Shown here piece by piece: positions 1 through 9,767 of a stretch of DNA of 64,000 nt; position 1 is the first letter of the stretch, and every line of letters starts with the position of its first letter. Both the position numbers and the translations under genes were made by a program. Source of the DNA: Anaerolineae bacterium (GTDB lineage: Bacteria; Chloroflexota; Anaerolineae; Aggregatilineales; Aggregatilineaceae); contig JAFGHR010000125.1 of the NCBI GenBank assembly GCA_016930015.1, positions 46,818 to 110,817 of the forward strand. The letters are read 5' to 3'. The notes beneath the pieces are model-generated. The model worked only from the letters and a program-made list of their open reading frames with translations, had not been told where the DNA came from and did no database searches.

Positions 1-43
1 CCAGGAACTACGTGCTTGTCAAGTGCACATCAGCACGATTCTG

Positions 44-3000
44 TTACTCCTGGGCCGGTTCCGGCGTGATCGTGAACAGTGTACCCGCGCCGCGTCCAAA
101 GACTTCGGGGAAGTAAAACGCGTAGGCATGGCTCGGCATGGTCTGGAACTCGCCGGGGATCGTCGCGCGTACCTGGTAGGTGTACACATATGTGCCGCGC
201 GGCAGGTAGTCGGCATACAGGTTCACCTGTTCATCACGCATTTCGGTGTGATCGAAGTACCACCAGCCCCAATACCAGTACGGATCATAGGTGGGCCGGA
301 TGCTGGGCGCCTCGTTGGCCTGTGACGTGGTCAACAAGGACGTATCGACCGGCTCCGTTCCGGCAGGGATCGGGTCTTCGAGCACAAAGTAGTAGATGCT
401 CTGCGGCAGGTTCATGGTCACGCGCACGGTGATCACGTCGCCCATGTTGGCCTCGGTGACCGGCGTGTTCGGATCGTCTTCCAGGAAGTATTCGCGTGAT
501 ACCGTCACACCACGGCTGATCGGCTTGGCTTCGGACGCCCACAGGCGCACGTTCAGGTGAGCGGTGTAGTACAACACCCCTTCGCCCTCGCCACGGATGA
601 AGGTCACGCGGTTGATCTCGTCCTGGAGCAGGTCTTTGACCGCCACGCGCAGCACCTCGCCGTTGCGGACCGTGTCCGGTGTGACGGTGCCTTCGGTCAG
701 CACCTCCCGGTTGACGCTGAGCGCATAGTCATAATTACCGCGCAGTTCGCCGCTGGCGACCATCCAGTCGGTCAGACCCATGACCGCCCAGGCGGTTTCC
801 TGCGTGGTCTGCCAGTGATCACCCTGGCGGGCGACCATCAGCCAGCGTACAGCGTTGGGCATTAGGTCACTTTCGGGCATCACGCGCGTCAGCGCCGACA
901 GTACGATGGCCGTCGTGCGCGTATCGCTGGCCCAGTTCCACCAGTCGCGTTCGTCTTCTTCCCAGTGTGCGCCGGTCGCCGACAGGATCGCGGCGGTTTG
1001 CAGGTCGCTAACCAGGTCGGCTATCGCCGGTGCGCCGGGGTTGACCTGCTGGTAAGCCATCAGCAGGAACGCCCGCGCCCAGTAATCCAGTTCCAGGCGG
1101 TAATCGAAGACCATGTCCAGGTCGGTTTGATTCACCTGCCCGGCCCGCGCGAACACGTAAACGTAAAACGCCTGGCGGTTCAGCCGCCATACCGGGGTAT
1201 CGATGTCCAGCCGCACAAAGTCGGTGCGCACGAAGTTGAGCGCCCGGTCGATCATCGATTGGTCGATGGCGAAACCCGCGTCGCGCGCTTCGACCAGTCC
1301 GAGCACCGCGTAAGCCGTCACATACGGGTTGCTTTCCATGCGGCCAAACCAGCCCCAACCGCCGTCTGGATTCTGTTCGACGGCCAGCTTAACGAGCGCT
1401 TCACCAAGCACAACGCGGAGTTGTTCCTCCAGGGCCGGGTCATCCACGCCCAGGCTTTTTAGCGCCCGGTATGTCATCACGTTGGGTAAAAAGCGGCTGA
1501 TCGTCTGCTCGATGCACTGGTGCTTGTAATTCTTCAGGTAGTCCAGGGCATCCAGTGTTGTCACGGCCAGCGAGGGATCGATGTGGATCGTCAGCTCGCC
1601 CTGGTCAACATCCAGGCGCGGCGGCAGGCTGATCGCCTCGGTGCGTGCGCCTTCATCGCGCAGCACGCCGCCGGTCCCGACGGTATCGGGAGCGGTATAA
1701 CGATAAACCGGGATCGTGCCGTCCGGGCCGGTCGCCAGCGTGGGCTTAACCGCGTCCTGGTAACCGTCCTCGCCGATGGCAAAGAACGTCAGGTCAACGA
1801 ATGGGACATCCTCGACTTCGACCACCCATTCCACGCGAGCACGCTGCCCGGCTTCGATGGTCACGGTTTGGGTAACATCACTGACCATCGTCACACCGGC
1901 AGCTTCGAGCGTGGCATTCACGGTTTGGGCCGCGTTGGTATTGTTATTGATCACGCTGGCCAGCGTCACACGGTCGCCGACCACAAAGAAACGCGGCGTT
2001 ACCGGGCGCGTGAGCAGCGGCAGCGTCGCCATGACATCCAGTTCGGCATCACCCACCACGGTATCGACTGTCAGGCCGCGCGCGTCCAGGTGCCAGGTGG
2101 TCAGGTTATCGGGCAGTGTGACCGACACCGTCCCCTGGCCGCTCACGTCGGTGACAATGTGCGGCGCCCACAGCGGCGTTTGCTGGAAGTCCTCGCGGAT
2201 TTCCACCTGTGGCGCGGCTTCTCCGCTTGAGTCAGCCGCGACAGAATCCGACTCGGCGAGCATCATACCTTCGGCGGCGGGTGCCGCGGCGGGCACCGCT
2301 CCAAAATCCATCTCTTCTTCAGCGGATTCGCGCCTGTTGGCCTGCTTGAGTACCTCATCTGTCAACACGTCGAGCAGCGCTTCAAGCGATACGGTTGTGT
2401 ACACGTAATTGCTCTGGTACCCGTAGAAGTGATTTTCCAGCGTGCCGCTGTTGGGCGGCATGAGCGACAGGATCGCCTGGTCGGTCAGCACAACGCCGAC
2501 TTCGGCGCTCACCGGTTCGCCGCGCGGATCGACTGTTTTAACGTCAAAAGTCACGGTATCGCCGGGTTGGGCCAGGGTCGCGGACGGCGTAACCGTCACA
2601 CTCAGGCGGCGGTCAACCGGCGTCACGTCCAGCCCGATCACACCGGTTCGGAAGGACGGATTAAGGCTTTCTTCATCCATGCCTTTCATCAGCGCCACCG
2701 AGACATAGATCGTCGGTACGTGTTCTTCGGTGATCGGCAGTTCATATACCAGCGTAGAACCTTCGATACGCTTGATTTCATAGTGCCGGACGCCAGCGCG
2801 TTCTACGGATACCCACACATACGACACACCCGAAAACGGGATCGGAACCAGGATTTCCGCCGTGTCGCCGGGTTTGTAGGTGTCCTGGTTGGCGATCAGA
2901 TCGATGGTGTCGCTGGGCCGCCCCCACCACACGCTCGCTTCACCCATCACCCACAGGTGCAGCGAACTCATGTTGACGCGTTCGCGCAGGTCACGCGTCA

Positions 3001-5932
3001 GGGTGCGGATGCGGTAGATACCGGCTTTGGCCGGCGTGAACGAATACTGCGCCGTGCCGTCTGCGCCGGTGATCACGTCGGCGGTTTCGACCTCGACCTC
3101 GGTGCGCTGCCAGTCATACTGCCCGAACTGGCCTTCAAGCGGGACACGCTCCCAGCGGATTTCAACCACGGTCAGCTCGATTTTCTGATCGGCTACCGGC
3201 TCACTTTGCGGCGTGACCGTGATCAGGTCCACATTCAGCGGCACATTTTCGCGCCCGAAGTAACGGTCGGTACGCATCCCAACGTACACATCCGCCGGGT
3301 GAGCCAGCACCGAGGTGCGCCCGGCGATATACTGGCCGCTTTCGTCCACGACTTCGCTTTCCACCGTGATCGACATGGGCCGGATCGATGGCGCTTTGGT
3401 GTTTTCCGTTTTGATCAACACCTGGCCGCTCGCGTCCGTTTTTTCGAAGCCGCTGTCGATATCCCACCAGCCGAAATAGTCCTGCTCGTCGTCGATGAAC
3501 GTGTAACGACCGGGGCCGGTGTAGTTGAAGTAAGCCACATCCCCGCGAATATACCAGCTCAGGTCGGCGTTACTCACCGGGCCGCCGAAGTAGTAGGACG
3601 CTGCCGCGACGGTTTGCAGCGGATCGCCCTGCACGATTTCAGGATAATCGGCGGTGACTTCCATCTTGTATTCCGGCACGCGGAATTCCGCAATCGTGAA
3701 GTACACCTCGGCGTAGTAATCCCAACCCACCCGGATGACGCCCTGGCCGATTTCGGCATCTTCCGGCAGTTCGATTTTGCCCTCGAAGGTGCCGAACTCG
3801 TTCACCGGGAATTCGTCGTCAAGCAACTGCTGCGAACCCCAGTTCACGTCAGCGGTAACCCACACATTTTGCACGTCCGGCACGGTGTAATTCATGTCGT
3901 CCCGGTTGCGGATCACGCCCCGGAAATAAACCGTCTGGCCGGGCCGGTAGATCGGGCGGTCGGTGTAAATGTACGTGCTGGTGTCGGCCAGTGACGGCTC
4001 GCTCCACGAGGTCCACACGCCAAATACCCCGTCCGTATATGCGGTGGCATACACCGACGAGTCACTTTCGTTGTCGATATCGACCGGAAGCCGGGCGACA
4101 CCGTCCGCGCCGGTGACGCCGCTGGCGAGCTCCTGCCCGCTGCGCCGGTACACGCGAACATTGACGTTAGCCAATGGCTCGGCGGTCTTGAGATCGGTGA
4201 CCCACAAAAGCACTTCGTCTGGTGCGCGTTTGAGGGTCACATTGGCCGACACCACAGCAAACGCCATCGAATCGGGATAATCGCGGTTTGGAACCCGCAT
4301 ACGCACATAGTAGACGCCCAGCGGAAGCTGCCCGCCCTCATCCGAGTTCAGAAAGACCTCGTTAACGCCATACGCGGCAGGGGTGCTTAGCTGCTGTTCC
4401 CACTGGCGGCGCGAGGAAAGCTGCCGGACCAGGTCGTCGTCGTCATCGTAGTAACCCCGCATGATCAGGCCGTACAGGCTGGTGGGTACGTCGAACAGCT
4501 CCAGCCTGACGGTGGGCTTGCCGCTGACGGATACGGCGATGCGGGTATCATCCCGGTAGGCATTGGTGATCATAAAACTGCCGCTCATCGGCAGTCCGGC
4601 CCAGGGTTCGATTTTGCCGGTGCTGAAGGTCAGCGTGTAGTCGGTTTCGATGGCGTTGCCGTACACGTCTTCGGCGCCCCGGTAAAACATGATGATGTAG
4701 GTCGTTTCGGGTTGGGTGGCGAAATCCATGTAAAACGACGAGTCGCCGTGCACGACCGGCGCCCACTCGACTCCCTCCGGCGTGATGATCTGGGCTTTGT
4801 CGGCAAACGTATCGGTGTTCATGGGGGATTTGAACTCGAACGACACCCCTCCGCCGGGCGATACATCCCGTTCGCCGTTGGATGGATACGTGTTCTGGAT
4901 GCCGGGATAGGGCACCGTGCCAAACATGTATGTGAGCCCGTCCTCAAGCGTCGCTTCACCGGAGGCGCTGCGCGCTGTCGGCGCCATGCTGACAGTGTAC
5001 AGCGTCTCGATCTTGAGCAGGTCGGCAGGCTTAAACGTCAGCGTGCGGGCATCGTCCGACCACACAAACGACCCGGCGACCCGTTCACCGCCGTACAGCA
5101 GCATAAACGCTTCTTCGGTGCTGGGTTTGTCCATTGGTTGGCTGAACTGGATCGTGATCTCACGCTCCAGCCGCACACCGTACTGATCCTGGTTAGGGCT
5201 GACATTCAGGATTTCCGGTGACAGCGTTTTGAACTGCCAGCTATAGGTTTCGTTCAATATGGCGCCGGTTACATCCGTCAGCCCGGCGGGCACGCTGACC
5301 GTATAGGTTGTGCCCCCTTTGAGCGCTCCGGACGGCGTGAACACGTAGATCGACGTATTCACCCATTCGCCCGTGCCCTCGATGGCCGGTTCAAACGCCA
5401 GCGGATTTGGCAAGTCGCCAAGTTCCTCGGTGGATACCAGCGGCACTACGGGCCGGTTAAACGAGGCCGTGATGGTGGCATCCGCGGCGACTCCGGCGGC
5501 ATCCGGGGCCGGAATCACCTCGGCCACGTCCAGGTAACCCACGGTTTGCACAAAAAAGGTGTATGGGTCTTCTAATGTCAGGTCATTGGCCGCTGCTGCC
5601 CCGGTGCCAATGGCGATCTCATAGCGGGCTGCGCGCTGCCAGCCGCCGTCCGGCACAAACGTCAGCGTGTAGTCGTCCGACCAGTTGAACTGGCCCGGCG
5701 CTGGCGGTTCGATTTGCCACGCAGTTTCCACGCTGGCAGCCGCCATCGGCTGGTCAAACGTCACGGTTATCGCTTCATCGGGCGGCACTTCCTCGCCAGG
5801 GTAGGGCCACACGTCAATCACATGCGGTGGTAGCTGTTCAAGACCATCCTGGGCGAGCGCACCGCCCGCCAGAATGAGTAATACAGCGCCCACCAGCAGC
5901 ATGATGCTGTAAGGGAAAAGATGTTTTTTCAC
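44..5932 (-). CDS. Alpha-2-macroglobulin family protein, secreted, thioester type
   Basis: A 1962-residue bacterial alpha-2-macroglobulin. In this family an incoming protease cleaves a bait region and is trapped through a reactive internal thioester. Residues 1-27 form a signal peptide ending in LAGGALAQ. There is no lipobox Cys, so it is probably released or loosely held, unlike the lipoprotein form of Escherichia coli. About four Ig-like (Big_5-type) repeats follow (roughly 30-450). The macroglobulin MG2 signature YTDRPIYRPGQTV lies near residue 655 and the A2M signature REDFQQTPLW near 1245, preceded by an Ala/Ser-rich acidic stretch (about 1210-1240) that could be the bait. The thioester motif Cys1473-Ile-Glu-Gln1476 sits at the start of the helical thioester domain. 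Translation starts at GTG 5932 with GAGAGG upstream. In other bacteria the partner is often penicillin-binding protein 1C; it would lie beyond the left edge if present. Confidence 0.93.
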   Translation of the reverse strand: MKKHLFPYSIMLLVGAVLLILAGGALAQDGLEQLPPHVIDVWPYPGEEVPPDEAITVTFDQPMAAASVETAWQIEPPAPGQFNWSDDYTLTFVPDGGWQRAARYEIAIGTGAAAANDLTLEDPYTFFVQTVGYLDVAEVIPAPDAAGVAADATITASFNRPVVPLVSTEELGDLPNPLAFEPAIEGTGEWVNTSIYVFTPSGALKGGTTYTVSVPAGLTDVTGAILNETYSWQFKTLSPEILNVSPNQDQYGVRLEREITIQFSQPMDKPSTEEAFMLLYGGERVAGSFVWSDDARTLTFKPADLLKIETLYTVSMAPTARSASGEATLEDGLTYMFGTVPYPGIQNTYPSNGERDVSPGGGVSFEFKSPMNTDTFADKAQIITPEGVEWAPVVHGDSSFYMDFATQPETTYIIMFYRGAEDVYGNAIETDYTLTFSTGKIEPWAGLPMSGSFMITNAYRDDTRIAVSVSGKPTVRLELFDVPTSLYGLIMRGYYDDDDDLVRQLSSRRQWEQQLSTPAAYGVNEVFLNSDEGGQLPLGVYYVRMRVPNRDYPDSMAFAVVSANVTLKRAPDEVLLWVTDLKTAEPLANVNVRVYRRSGQELASGVTGADGVARLPVDIDNESDSSVYATAYTDGVFGVWTSWSEPSLADTSTYIYTDRPIYRPGQTVYFRGVIRNRDDMNYTVPDVQNVWVTADVNWGSQQLLDDEFPVNEFGTFEGKIELPEDAEIGQGVIRVGWDYYAEVYFTIAEFRVPEYKMEVTADYPEIVQGDPLQTVAAASYYFGGPVSNADLSWYIRGDVAYFNYTGPGRYTFIDDEQDYFGWWDIDSGFEKTDASGQVLIKTENTKAPSIRPMSITVESEVVDESGQYIAGRTSVLAHPADVYVGMRTDRYFGRENVPLNVDLITVTPQSEPVADQKIELTVVEIRWERVPLEGQFGQYDWQRTEVEVETADVITGADGTAQYSFTPAKAGIYRIRTLTRDLRERVNMSSLHLWVMGEASVWWGRPSDTIDLIANQDTYKPGDTAEILVPIPFSGVSYVWVSVERAGVRHYEIKRIEGSTLVYELPITEEHVPTIYVSVALMKGMDEESLNPSFRTGVIGLDVTPVDRRLSVTVTPSATLAQPGDTVTFDVKTVDPRGEPVSAEVGVVLTDQAILSLMPPNSGTLENHFYGYQSNYVYTTVSLEALLDVLTDEVLKQANRRESAEEEMDFGAVPAAAPAAEGMMLAESDSVAADSSGEAAPQVEIREDFQQTPLWAPHIVTDVSGQGTVSVTLPDNLTTWHLDARGLTVDTVVGDAELDVMATLPLLTRPVTPRFFVVGDRVTLASVINNNTNAAQTVNATLEAAGVTMVSDVTQTVTIEAGQRARVEWVVEVEDVPFVDLTFFAIGEDGYQDAVKPTLATGPDGTIPVYRYTAPDTVGTGGVLRDEGARTEAISLPPRLDVDQGELTIHIDPSLAVTTLDALDYLKNYKHQCIEQTISRFLPNVMTYRALKSLGVDDPALEEQLRVVLGEALVKLAVEQNPDGGWGWFGRMESNPYVTAYAVLGLVEARDAGFAIDQSMIDRALNFVRTDFVRLDIDTPVWRLNRQAFYVYVFARAGQVNQTDLDMVFDYRLELDYWARAFLLMAYQQVNPGAPAIADLVSDLQTAAILSATGAHWEEDERDWWNWASDTRTTAIVLSALTRVMPESDLMPNAVRWLMVARQGDHWQTTQETAWAVMGLTDWMVASGELRGNYDYALSVNREVLTEGTVTPDTVRNGEVLRVAVKDLLQDEINRVTFIRGEGEGVLYYTAHLNVRLWASEAKPISRGVTVSREYFLEDDPNTPVTEANMGDVITVRVTMNLPQSIYYFVLEDPIPAGTEPVDTSLLTTSQANEAPSIRPTYDPYWYWGWWYFDHTEMRDEQVNLYADYLPRGTYVYTYQVRATIPGEFQTMPSHAYAFYFPEVFGRGAGTLFTITPEPAQE

Positions 5933-6004
5933 GGCCAGGTCCTCTCACTAAACTGCACATCACATACTCTAAAGACGTGCCGGGACAGGAGTTAGTTCCC
6001 TCCA

Positions 6005-6052
6005 CCGGGTGATTGATCACTCTGCCGGGTGATTCACCCACCTGTCATTATA
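6005..6052 (-). promoter_or_regulatory. Promoter -10 box and tandem operator-like repeats of the macroglobulin gene
   Basis: On the minus strand a perfect TATAAT (6047-6052) points at the macroglobulin gene. Just downstream of the expected start site are two copies of CCGGGTGATT (6005-6014 and 6025-6034) exactly 20 bp apart. The second copy is part of a perfect palindrome GGGTGA-T-TCACCC (6027-6039) and the first of a near-palindrome. The two-turn spacing on one face of the helix suggests a repressor site in the 256-bp divergent region shared with pncB. No clear -35 box is visible. Confidence 0.5.
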
Positions 6053-6076
6053 CGGTCAAAGCCGGGGATGCCGATA

Positions 6077-6105
6077 TTCACCCGTTACCCTTGAGATAGG
6101 ATAAA
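6077..6105 (+). promoter_or_regulatory. Possible pncB promoter
   Basis: TTCACC (6077-6082), a 17-bp spacer and GATAAA (6100-6105) give a moderate sigma-70-like match about 85 bp before the pncB start. This is pattern matching only. Confidence 0.3.
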
Positions 6106-6188
6106 GCGTGTGCCAAATTGCCGCTTATGAGTGATAATGATCATAAGGGCACGAAACACACAATGATGTCCTTTGAAAAGAGGTACTC

Positions 6189-7739
6189 ATGGATGATTCA
6201 CAGCAGCGCATCGCGGAAGGTATTCTGTTTACCGACATGTACCAGATCACGATGGCCCAGCTTTACTTCCGCATGGGGCTGCATGAAAAAGACGTGTTGT
6301 TCGACCACTTTTTCCGCAGCTATCCTGATTATGGTCACCACAAAGCCGGTTACTGTGTGAATGCGGGCCTGGAATGGCTGTTGACGTGGATGCAAAGCGC
6401 GCACTTCAGCACCGAAGATATCGACTACCTGCGCGCCCAAACAGGCCGGACCGGCAAACCCATCTTTGATGAGGATTTCCTGGCGTGGTTAGCCGCACAT
6501 GGCAACTTTGACGGCATCACGATGTACGCCATCCCCGAAGGGCGAGTCGTGCACCCGCACGTGCCGCTGACGGTCGTACAGGGGCCGTTGATCATGGCCC
6601 AGATACTTGAATCATCGCTGCTTAACCACCTGAATTACCAGACGTTGATCGCAACCAAAGCCGCCCGCATGCGGCAGAGTGCACGGTCCAGCCTGCTGCT
6701 GGAATTCGGTGTGCGGCGCGGCCAGGGGATGGGCGCGAATGCGGGTGCACGGGCGGCTCTCATCGGCGGCGCGGATTTTACATCCAACGTCGGTATTTCA
6801 CGCGTCCTCGGTTATCCGCCGCAGGGCACGCATGCTCACAGCATGGTGCAGGTGTTCATGGCGCTGGGCATGGGTGAGCTGGAAGCCTTTCGCGCTTACG
6901 CTGACGTTTATTCTGACAACTGCCTGCTGCTGGTCGATACGATCGACACGCTCAAAAGCGGCATCCCCAACGCGATTAGTGTATTTGAAGACCTGCGGCG
7001 CAAAGGTTATGAGCCGGTCGGTATCCGGCTGGATTCGGGCGACCTGGCGTACTTGAGCATTCAGGCCGCACGTATGCTTGATGATGCCGGATTCCCGGAC
7101 ACATCGATTGTCCTGTCTAACAACCTGGACGAGCTGGTGATCTGGCAGATTTTGACCCAGATTCGTGACGAGGCCCCGCGCTGGGGCGTAGAACCGGACC
7201 ACCTGATCAAACGGCTGGCGTTTGGCGTGGGCACACGCCTGGTCACGTCGTGGGGCGAACCCGCGTTAGGCGGCGTGTATAAGCTGGTCGCGGTGCGTGA
7301 CGCCGATCGGTGGGTACCGGCGATCAAGCTGTCTGAATCCTCGGCCAAAACGCCCACACCCGGTCAAAAACGCGTCTGGCGTGTGTATGACCGGCGCGGC
7401 ACAGCGACGGCTGACCTGCTCACGTTGGAAGAAGAAGACCCCCTGACCATGCCTGAAATCGTGCTGCACCACCCGTCGGATCACACCAAGTGTCGTACCT
7501 TAAAACAAGTGGATATCTCCGAGATCGAGCCGCTGCTGGTGAAAACACTCGATCAAGGCCGGCTGGTTTACGATCTGCCATCTATCGAAGCCATGCGCGA
7601 TCAGCGCCAGTTGGACGTAGACCGGCTGGACCCCGGCGTGCGGCGCCTGTTGAACCCCCATATTTACCATGTCTCGCTCACCGAGACACTGTGGAAACTG
7701 AAAAACGACCTGATCGTGTCAGTCGCTGCCCGCACCTAG
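6189..7739 (+). CDS. pncB: Nicotinate phosphoribosyltransferase
   Basis: A 516-residue protein that converts nicotinate and PRPP (with ATP) to nicotinate mononucleotide, the entry step of the Preiss-Handler NAD salvage pathway in the cytosol. The N-terminal segment with [12 protein letters not shown] is typical of the family. The GTHAHS motif (His215 and His217) marks the site of the catalytic phospho-histidine, and RLDSGDLA lies further on in the barrel. Length is in the range of the longer bacterial enzymes. Translation starts at ATG 6189, preceded by AAAAGAGG. It is monocistronic and divergent from the macroglobulin gene. No NAD biosynthesis neighbour is nearby apart from the PncC/CinA-type gene at 21.1 kb. 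Confidence 0.95.
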   Translation: MDDSQQRIAEGILFTDMYQITMAQLYFRMGLHEKDVLFDHFFRSYPDYGHHKAGYCVNAGLEWLLTWMQSAHFSTEDIDYLRAQTGRTGKPIFDEDFLAWLAAHGNFDGITMYAIPEGRVVHPHVPLTVVQGPLIMAQILESSLLNHLNYQTLIATKAARMRQSARSSLLLEFGVRRGQGMGANAGARAALIGGADFTSNVGISRVLGYPPQGTHAHSMVQVFMALGMGELEAFRAYADVYSDNCLLLVDTIDTLKSGIPNAISVFEDLRRKGYEPVGIRLDSGDLAYLSIQAARMLDDAGFPDTSIVLSNNLDELVIWQILTQIRDEAPRWGVEPDHLIKRLAFGVGTRLVTSWGEPALGGVYKLVAVRDADRWVPAIKLSESSAKTPTPGQKRVWRVYDRRGTATADLLTLEEEDPLTMPEIVLHHPSDHTKCRTLKQVDISEIEPLLVKTLDQGRLVYDLPSIEAMRDQRQLDVDRLDPGVRRLLNPHIYHVSLTETLWKLKNDLIVSVAART

Positions 7740-7768
7740 GTGTTCACGGCACATGCTTGTCACCACCT

Positions 7769-7799
7769 CCGGCGCGTCTTGTGCTCAAAGGCGCGCCGG
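7769..7799 (+). terminator. Stem-loop after pncB
   Basis: A perfect 8-bp GC stem (CCGGCGCG / CGCGCCGG) with a 15-nt loop lies 30 nt after the pncB stop. It has no T tract, so it may be a weak terminator or an mRNA 3'-end stabiliser. Confidence 0.35.
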
Positions 7800-7937
7800 G
7801 CCATGTTAGTGTACACTTACCTGACTATGTAAAAACGAAGCGTTTGTGCTGCTCACTATGGCCGCGCTGCCCTCTGGCAGATTAAAGACCTGTATACCTG
7901 AAGAATCTATACCGAATGGATATGAGGGGAATCAGTC

Positions 7938-9365
7938 ATGTTATCACGTCGAACATTGGTTGTTGTGTTCATAAGCAGTTTTATTCTGGCTTTGTTTGCC
8001 GTGCCAGTTGTCGCCCAGGACTCACTGGAACAGGTGATCGTTGCTCCCGATAACTCTTATCATTTCCGGCTGCCGGAGGGCTGGCTGGTATTGCCCGGTG
8101 ATGGTGGCACACATATCGCCGCCAGTTCAGAGAGTGCGTTTCAGACCTTGTTGGGCGGTGAGGGAGCCCAACCCGGCGACATCGTGGTGCTGGTGGCCGG
8201 GCCGGACACCATCGCAGGCGAAATCGGGATCGCACCCGGCACCGACCTGGAAACAGCGGCTGCGACGTTTGGCAGCGATATGGGAGGCGATATGGCTTTG
8301 ACGTTTGGCGATATCGAGATACTGGATATCCCGGACGGTCGAAAAGCCGCCTACAACCAAACGGTGGAAGGTGGCGAGCAGCCTGCCGCTTTTTATCTCC
8401 TCGACGATGGCAGCGGCCAATTGATCGCCGTTGTATTCCTGGCCACCGACGACGACCTCACAGCCCAGGCAGATTTATTGTATGAGATCGCCATCTCAGC
8501 GCAGCTTGGCGGCGCCGAGATGCCCGATGTCGCGCTTGAATCCGCGGAACTGGTGTGGGTGAAGCCGGATGTGTTTGAGAACATCGACGGGGCGCTGCTG
8601 GTCACCGAAGACACCATTTTTGTCTCGGACGGGGTCAGCGGCATTCAAGTGTATTCGCTTGACGGCGAACTGACCGGCACGATCACCAATGATGAACTCC
8701 TTGTGCCTACATCGCTGGCGTTGGCTGAAAATGGCAATATCTGGGTGGCAGACGGCTTCGGGAACATAGTCGCCCAGGTATCGCTGGATGGTGAGCTGGT
8801 GATGTCCTTCGGCGGTGAGGATGTTTTTAGCGGCATAAGCCCCGATTTTGTCGCCGTCGGCCCGGACGGTAGCCTGTACGCCAACGACAGCCGCGATGAA
8901 GGTACCTGGATGCAGGTGTGGAGCCCGGACGGCGAGTTCTTGTCCGAGTTCCAGATTGGCACCGCCGAGTCGTACATCTGGAATATTGACATGGGGCCGG
9001 ACGGCAATCTGTACGTCGTTGATCTTGGATCGGGGATTCTCGTTTATGACCTGGCGGGTAACCTGATCAATGAAAATTTCGCCGCCAGTGAAACCTTTTT
9101 CCGTTATGTTCCGGTGTTTGTGGCCCTCGACGACGGCACGTTCGTCATGGCTGCCGAAATTTTAGAGAGTGAAGACGAGGCGATGGAAATCGTCCACCTC
9201 GATGCCGAAGGCAGCGTGATAGGGCGGTTTGCAGCGGCTGATCTGGGGCTCGAAGCGCTGTACAATCCGCTGGATTTCGCCCTGACAGCCGACGGCGATC
9301 TGATCGTCACCGATGGTAACATGGATGGTTCGCAGCTATTCCGGATCACCCTCACCGCGCCGTAG
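7938..9365 (+). CDS. Secreted beta-propeller (NHL/SMP-30-like) protein
   Basis: A 475-residue exported protein. A signal peptide is clear (MLSRRTLVVV followed by a hydrophobic core, cleavage after VVAQ). Residues about 35-185 form an alpha/beta domain rich in acidic residues. From about 200 to the end, repeated blades with patterns such as LAENGNIWVADGFGNI, VGPDGSLYANDS and MGPDGNLYVVD are typical of NHL/SMP-30/six-bladed propellers. No catalytic residues can be assigned, so a binding or scaffold role outside the membrane is only an inference. The start ATG 7938 follows GAGGGG. A strong terminator follows at 9438, so the gene is a single-cistron unit. Confidence 0.8.
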   Translation: MLSRRTLVVVFISSFILALFAVPVVAQDSLEQVIVAPDNSYHFRLPEGWLVLPGDGGTHIAASSESAFQTLLGGEGAQPGDIVVLVAGPDTIAGEIGIAPGTDLETAAATFGSDMGGDMALTFGDIEILDIPDGRKAAYNQTVEGGEQPAAFYLLDDGSGQLIAVVFLATDDDLTAQADLLYEIAISAQLGGAEMPDVALESAELVWVKPDVFENIDGALLVTEDTIFVSDGVSGIQVYSLDGELTGTITNDELLVPTSLALAENGNIWVADGFGNIVAQVSLDGELVMSFGGEDVFSGISPDFVAVGPDGSLYANDSRDEGTWMQVWSPDGEFLSEFQIGTAESYIWNIDMGPDGNLYVVDLGSGILVYDLAGNLINENFAASETFFRYVPVFVALDDGTFVMAAEILESEDEAMEIVHLDAEGSVIGRFAAADLGLEALYNPLDFALTADGDLIVTDGNMDGSQLFRITLTAP

Positions 9366-9437
9366 GCCGCCCGGGTAAAGGCATAACCCTGGCCGGAAAA
9401 GACCTGTATGCGTGTCGTTAATCCCGCTCATGTGTCA

Positions 9438-9470
9438 CCAGTGGATGCACTTGTGCATCCACTGGTTTTT
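9438..9470 (+). terminator. Rho-independent terminator
   Basis: A perfect 13-bp inverted repeat (9438-9450 and 9453-9465) with a very tight loop is followed by TTTTT. It ends transcription of the propeller protein. Confidence 0.9.
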
Positions 9471-9565
9471 AATCGAAGATGACGGGGCCAGCATGGATTA
9501 CCAGCGCGGCGCGGTCACACGCGTGCGCCTGGCCATTGACGCCGCCCTACAACCGGATCGAATGT

Positions 9566-9613
9566 GTGCCGCCGCCCGGGTGACTCGCGCCCGGTCCGCG
9601 CAGGCGGCGGCAC
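9566..9613. other. Long GC hairpin in the region before the cyclase gene
   Basis: GTGCCGCCGCC (9566-9576) and its exact complement (9603-9613) flank an inner CGGG/CCCG stem, giving a nested 11+4-bp structure. There is no T tract. It lies in a 300-bp gene-free stretch (9471-9767) that holds nothing else except the promoter elements at 9721-9743; the small open frames there look non-coding. Confidence 0.5.
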
Positions 9614-9720
9614 GGTTTCCACCGGTGACCGGGAGCGGCAGCGCGTTGTTATCACGGTTTAGTCTGCGTTTACAGGTGGCGGCGTAAGGGTATGTGATAC
9701 TGCGAAACGTCGATGTTATG

Positions 9721-9743
9721 TATAATCCACACAACACGTGTTG
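9721..9743 (+). promoter_or_regulatory. Cyclase promoter -10 box and overlapping palindrome
   Basis: A perfect TATAAT (9721-9726) is followed by the perfect 12-bp palindrome CAACACGTGTTG (9732-9743), centred about 12 bp after the -10 box and therefore on the expected transcription start. This is the usual place for a repressor operator. No convincing -35 box is visible. Confidence 0.55.
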
Positions 9744-9767
9744 ACATAATCTGACTGCTGCCTGACT

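Noticed and set aside
2429..3994. A 521-codon open frame on the plus strand
   Set aside because: It lies wholly antisense to the macroglobulin gene and has no family-like sequence; long antisense frames are expected in GC-rich coding DNA.
9412..9687. A 91-codon open frame in the region before the cyclase
   Set aside because: It crosses the strong terminator at 9438-9470 and has no ribosome binding site or recognisable sequence.
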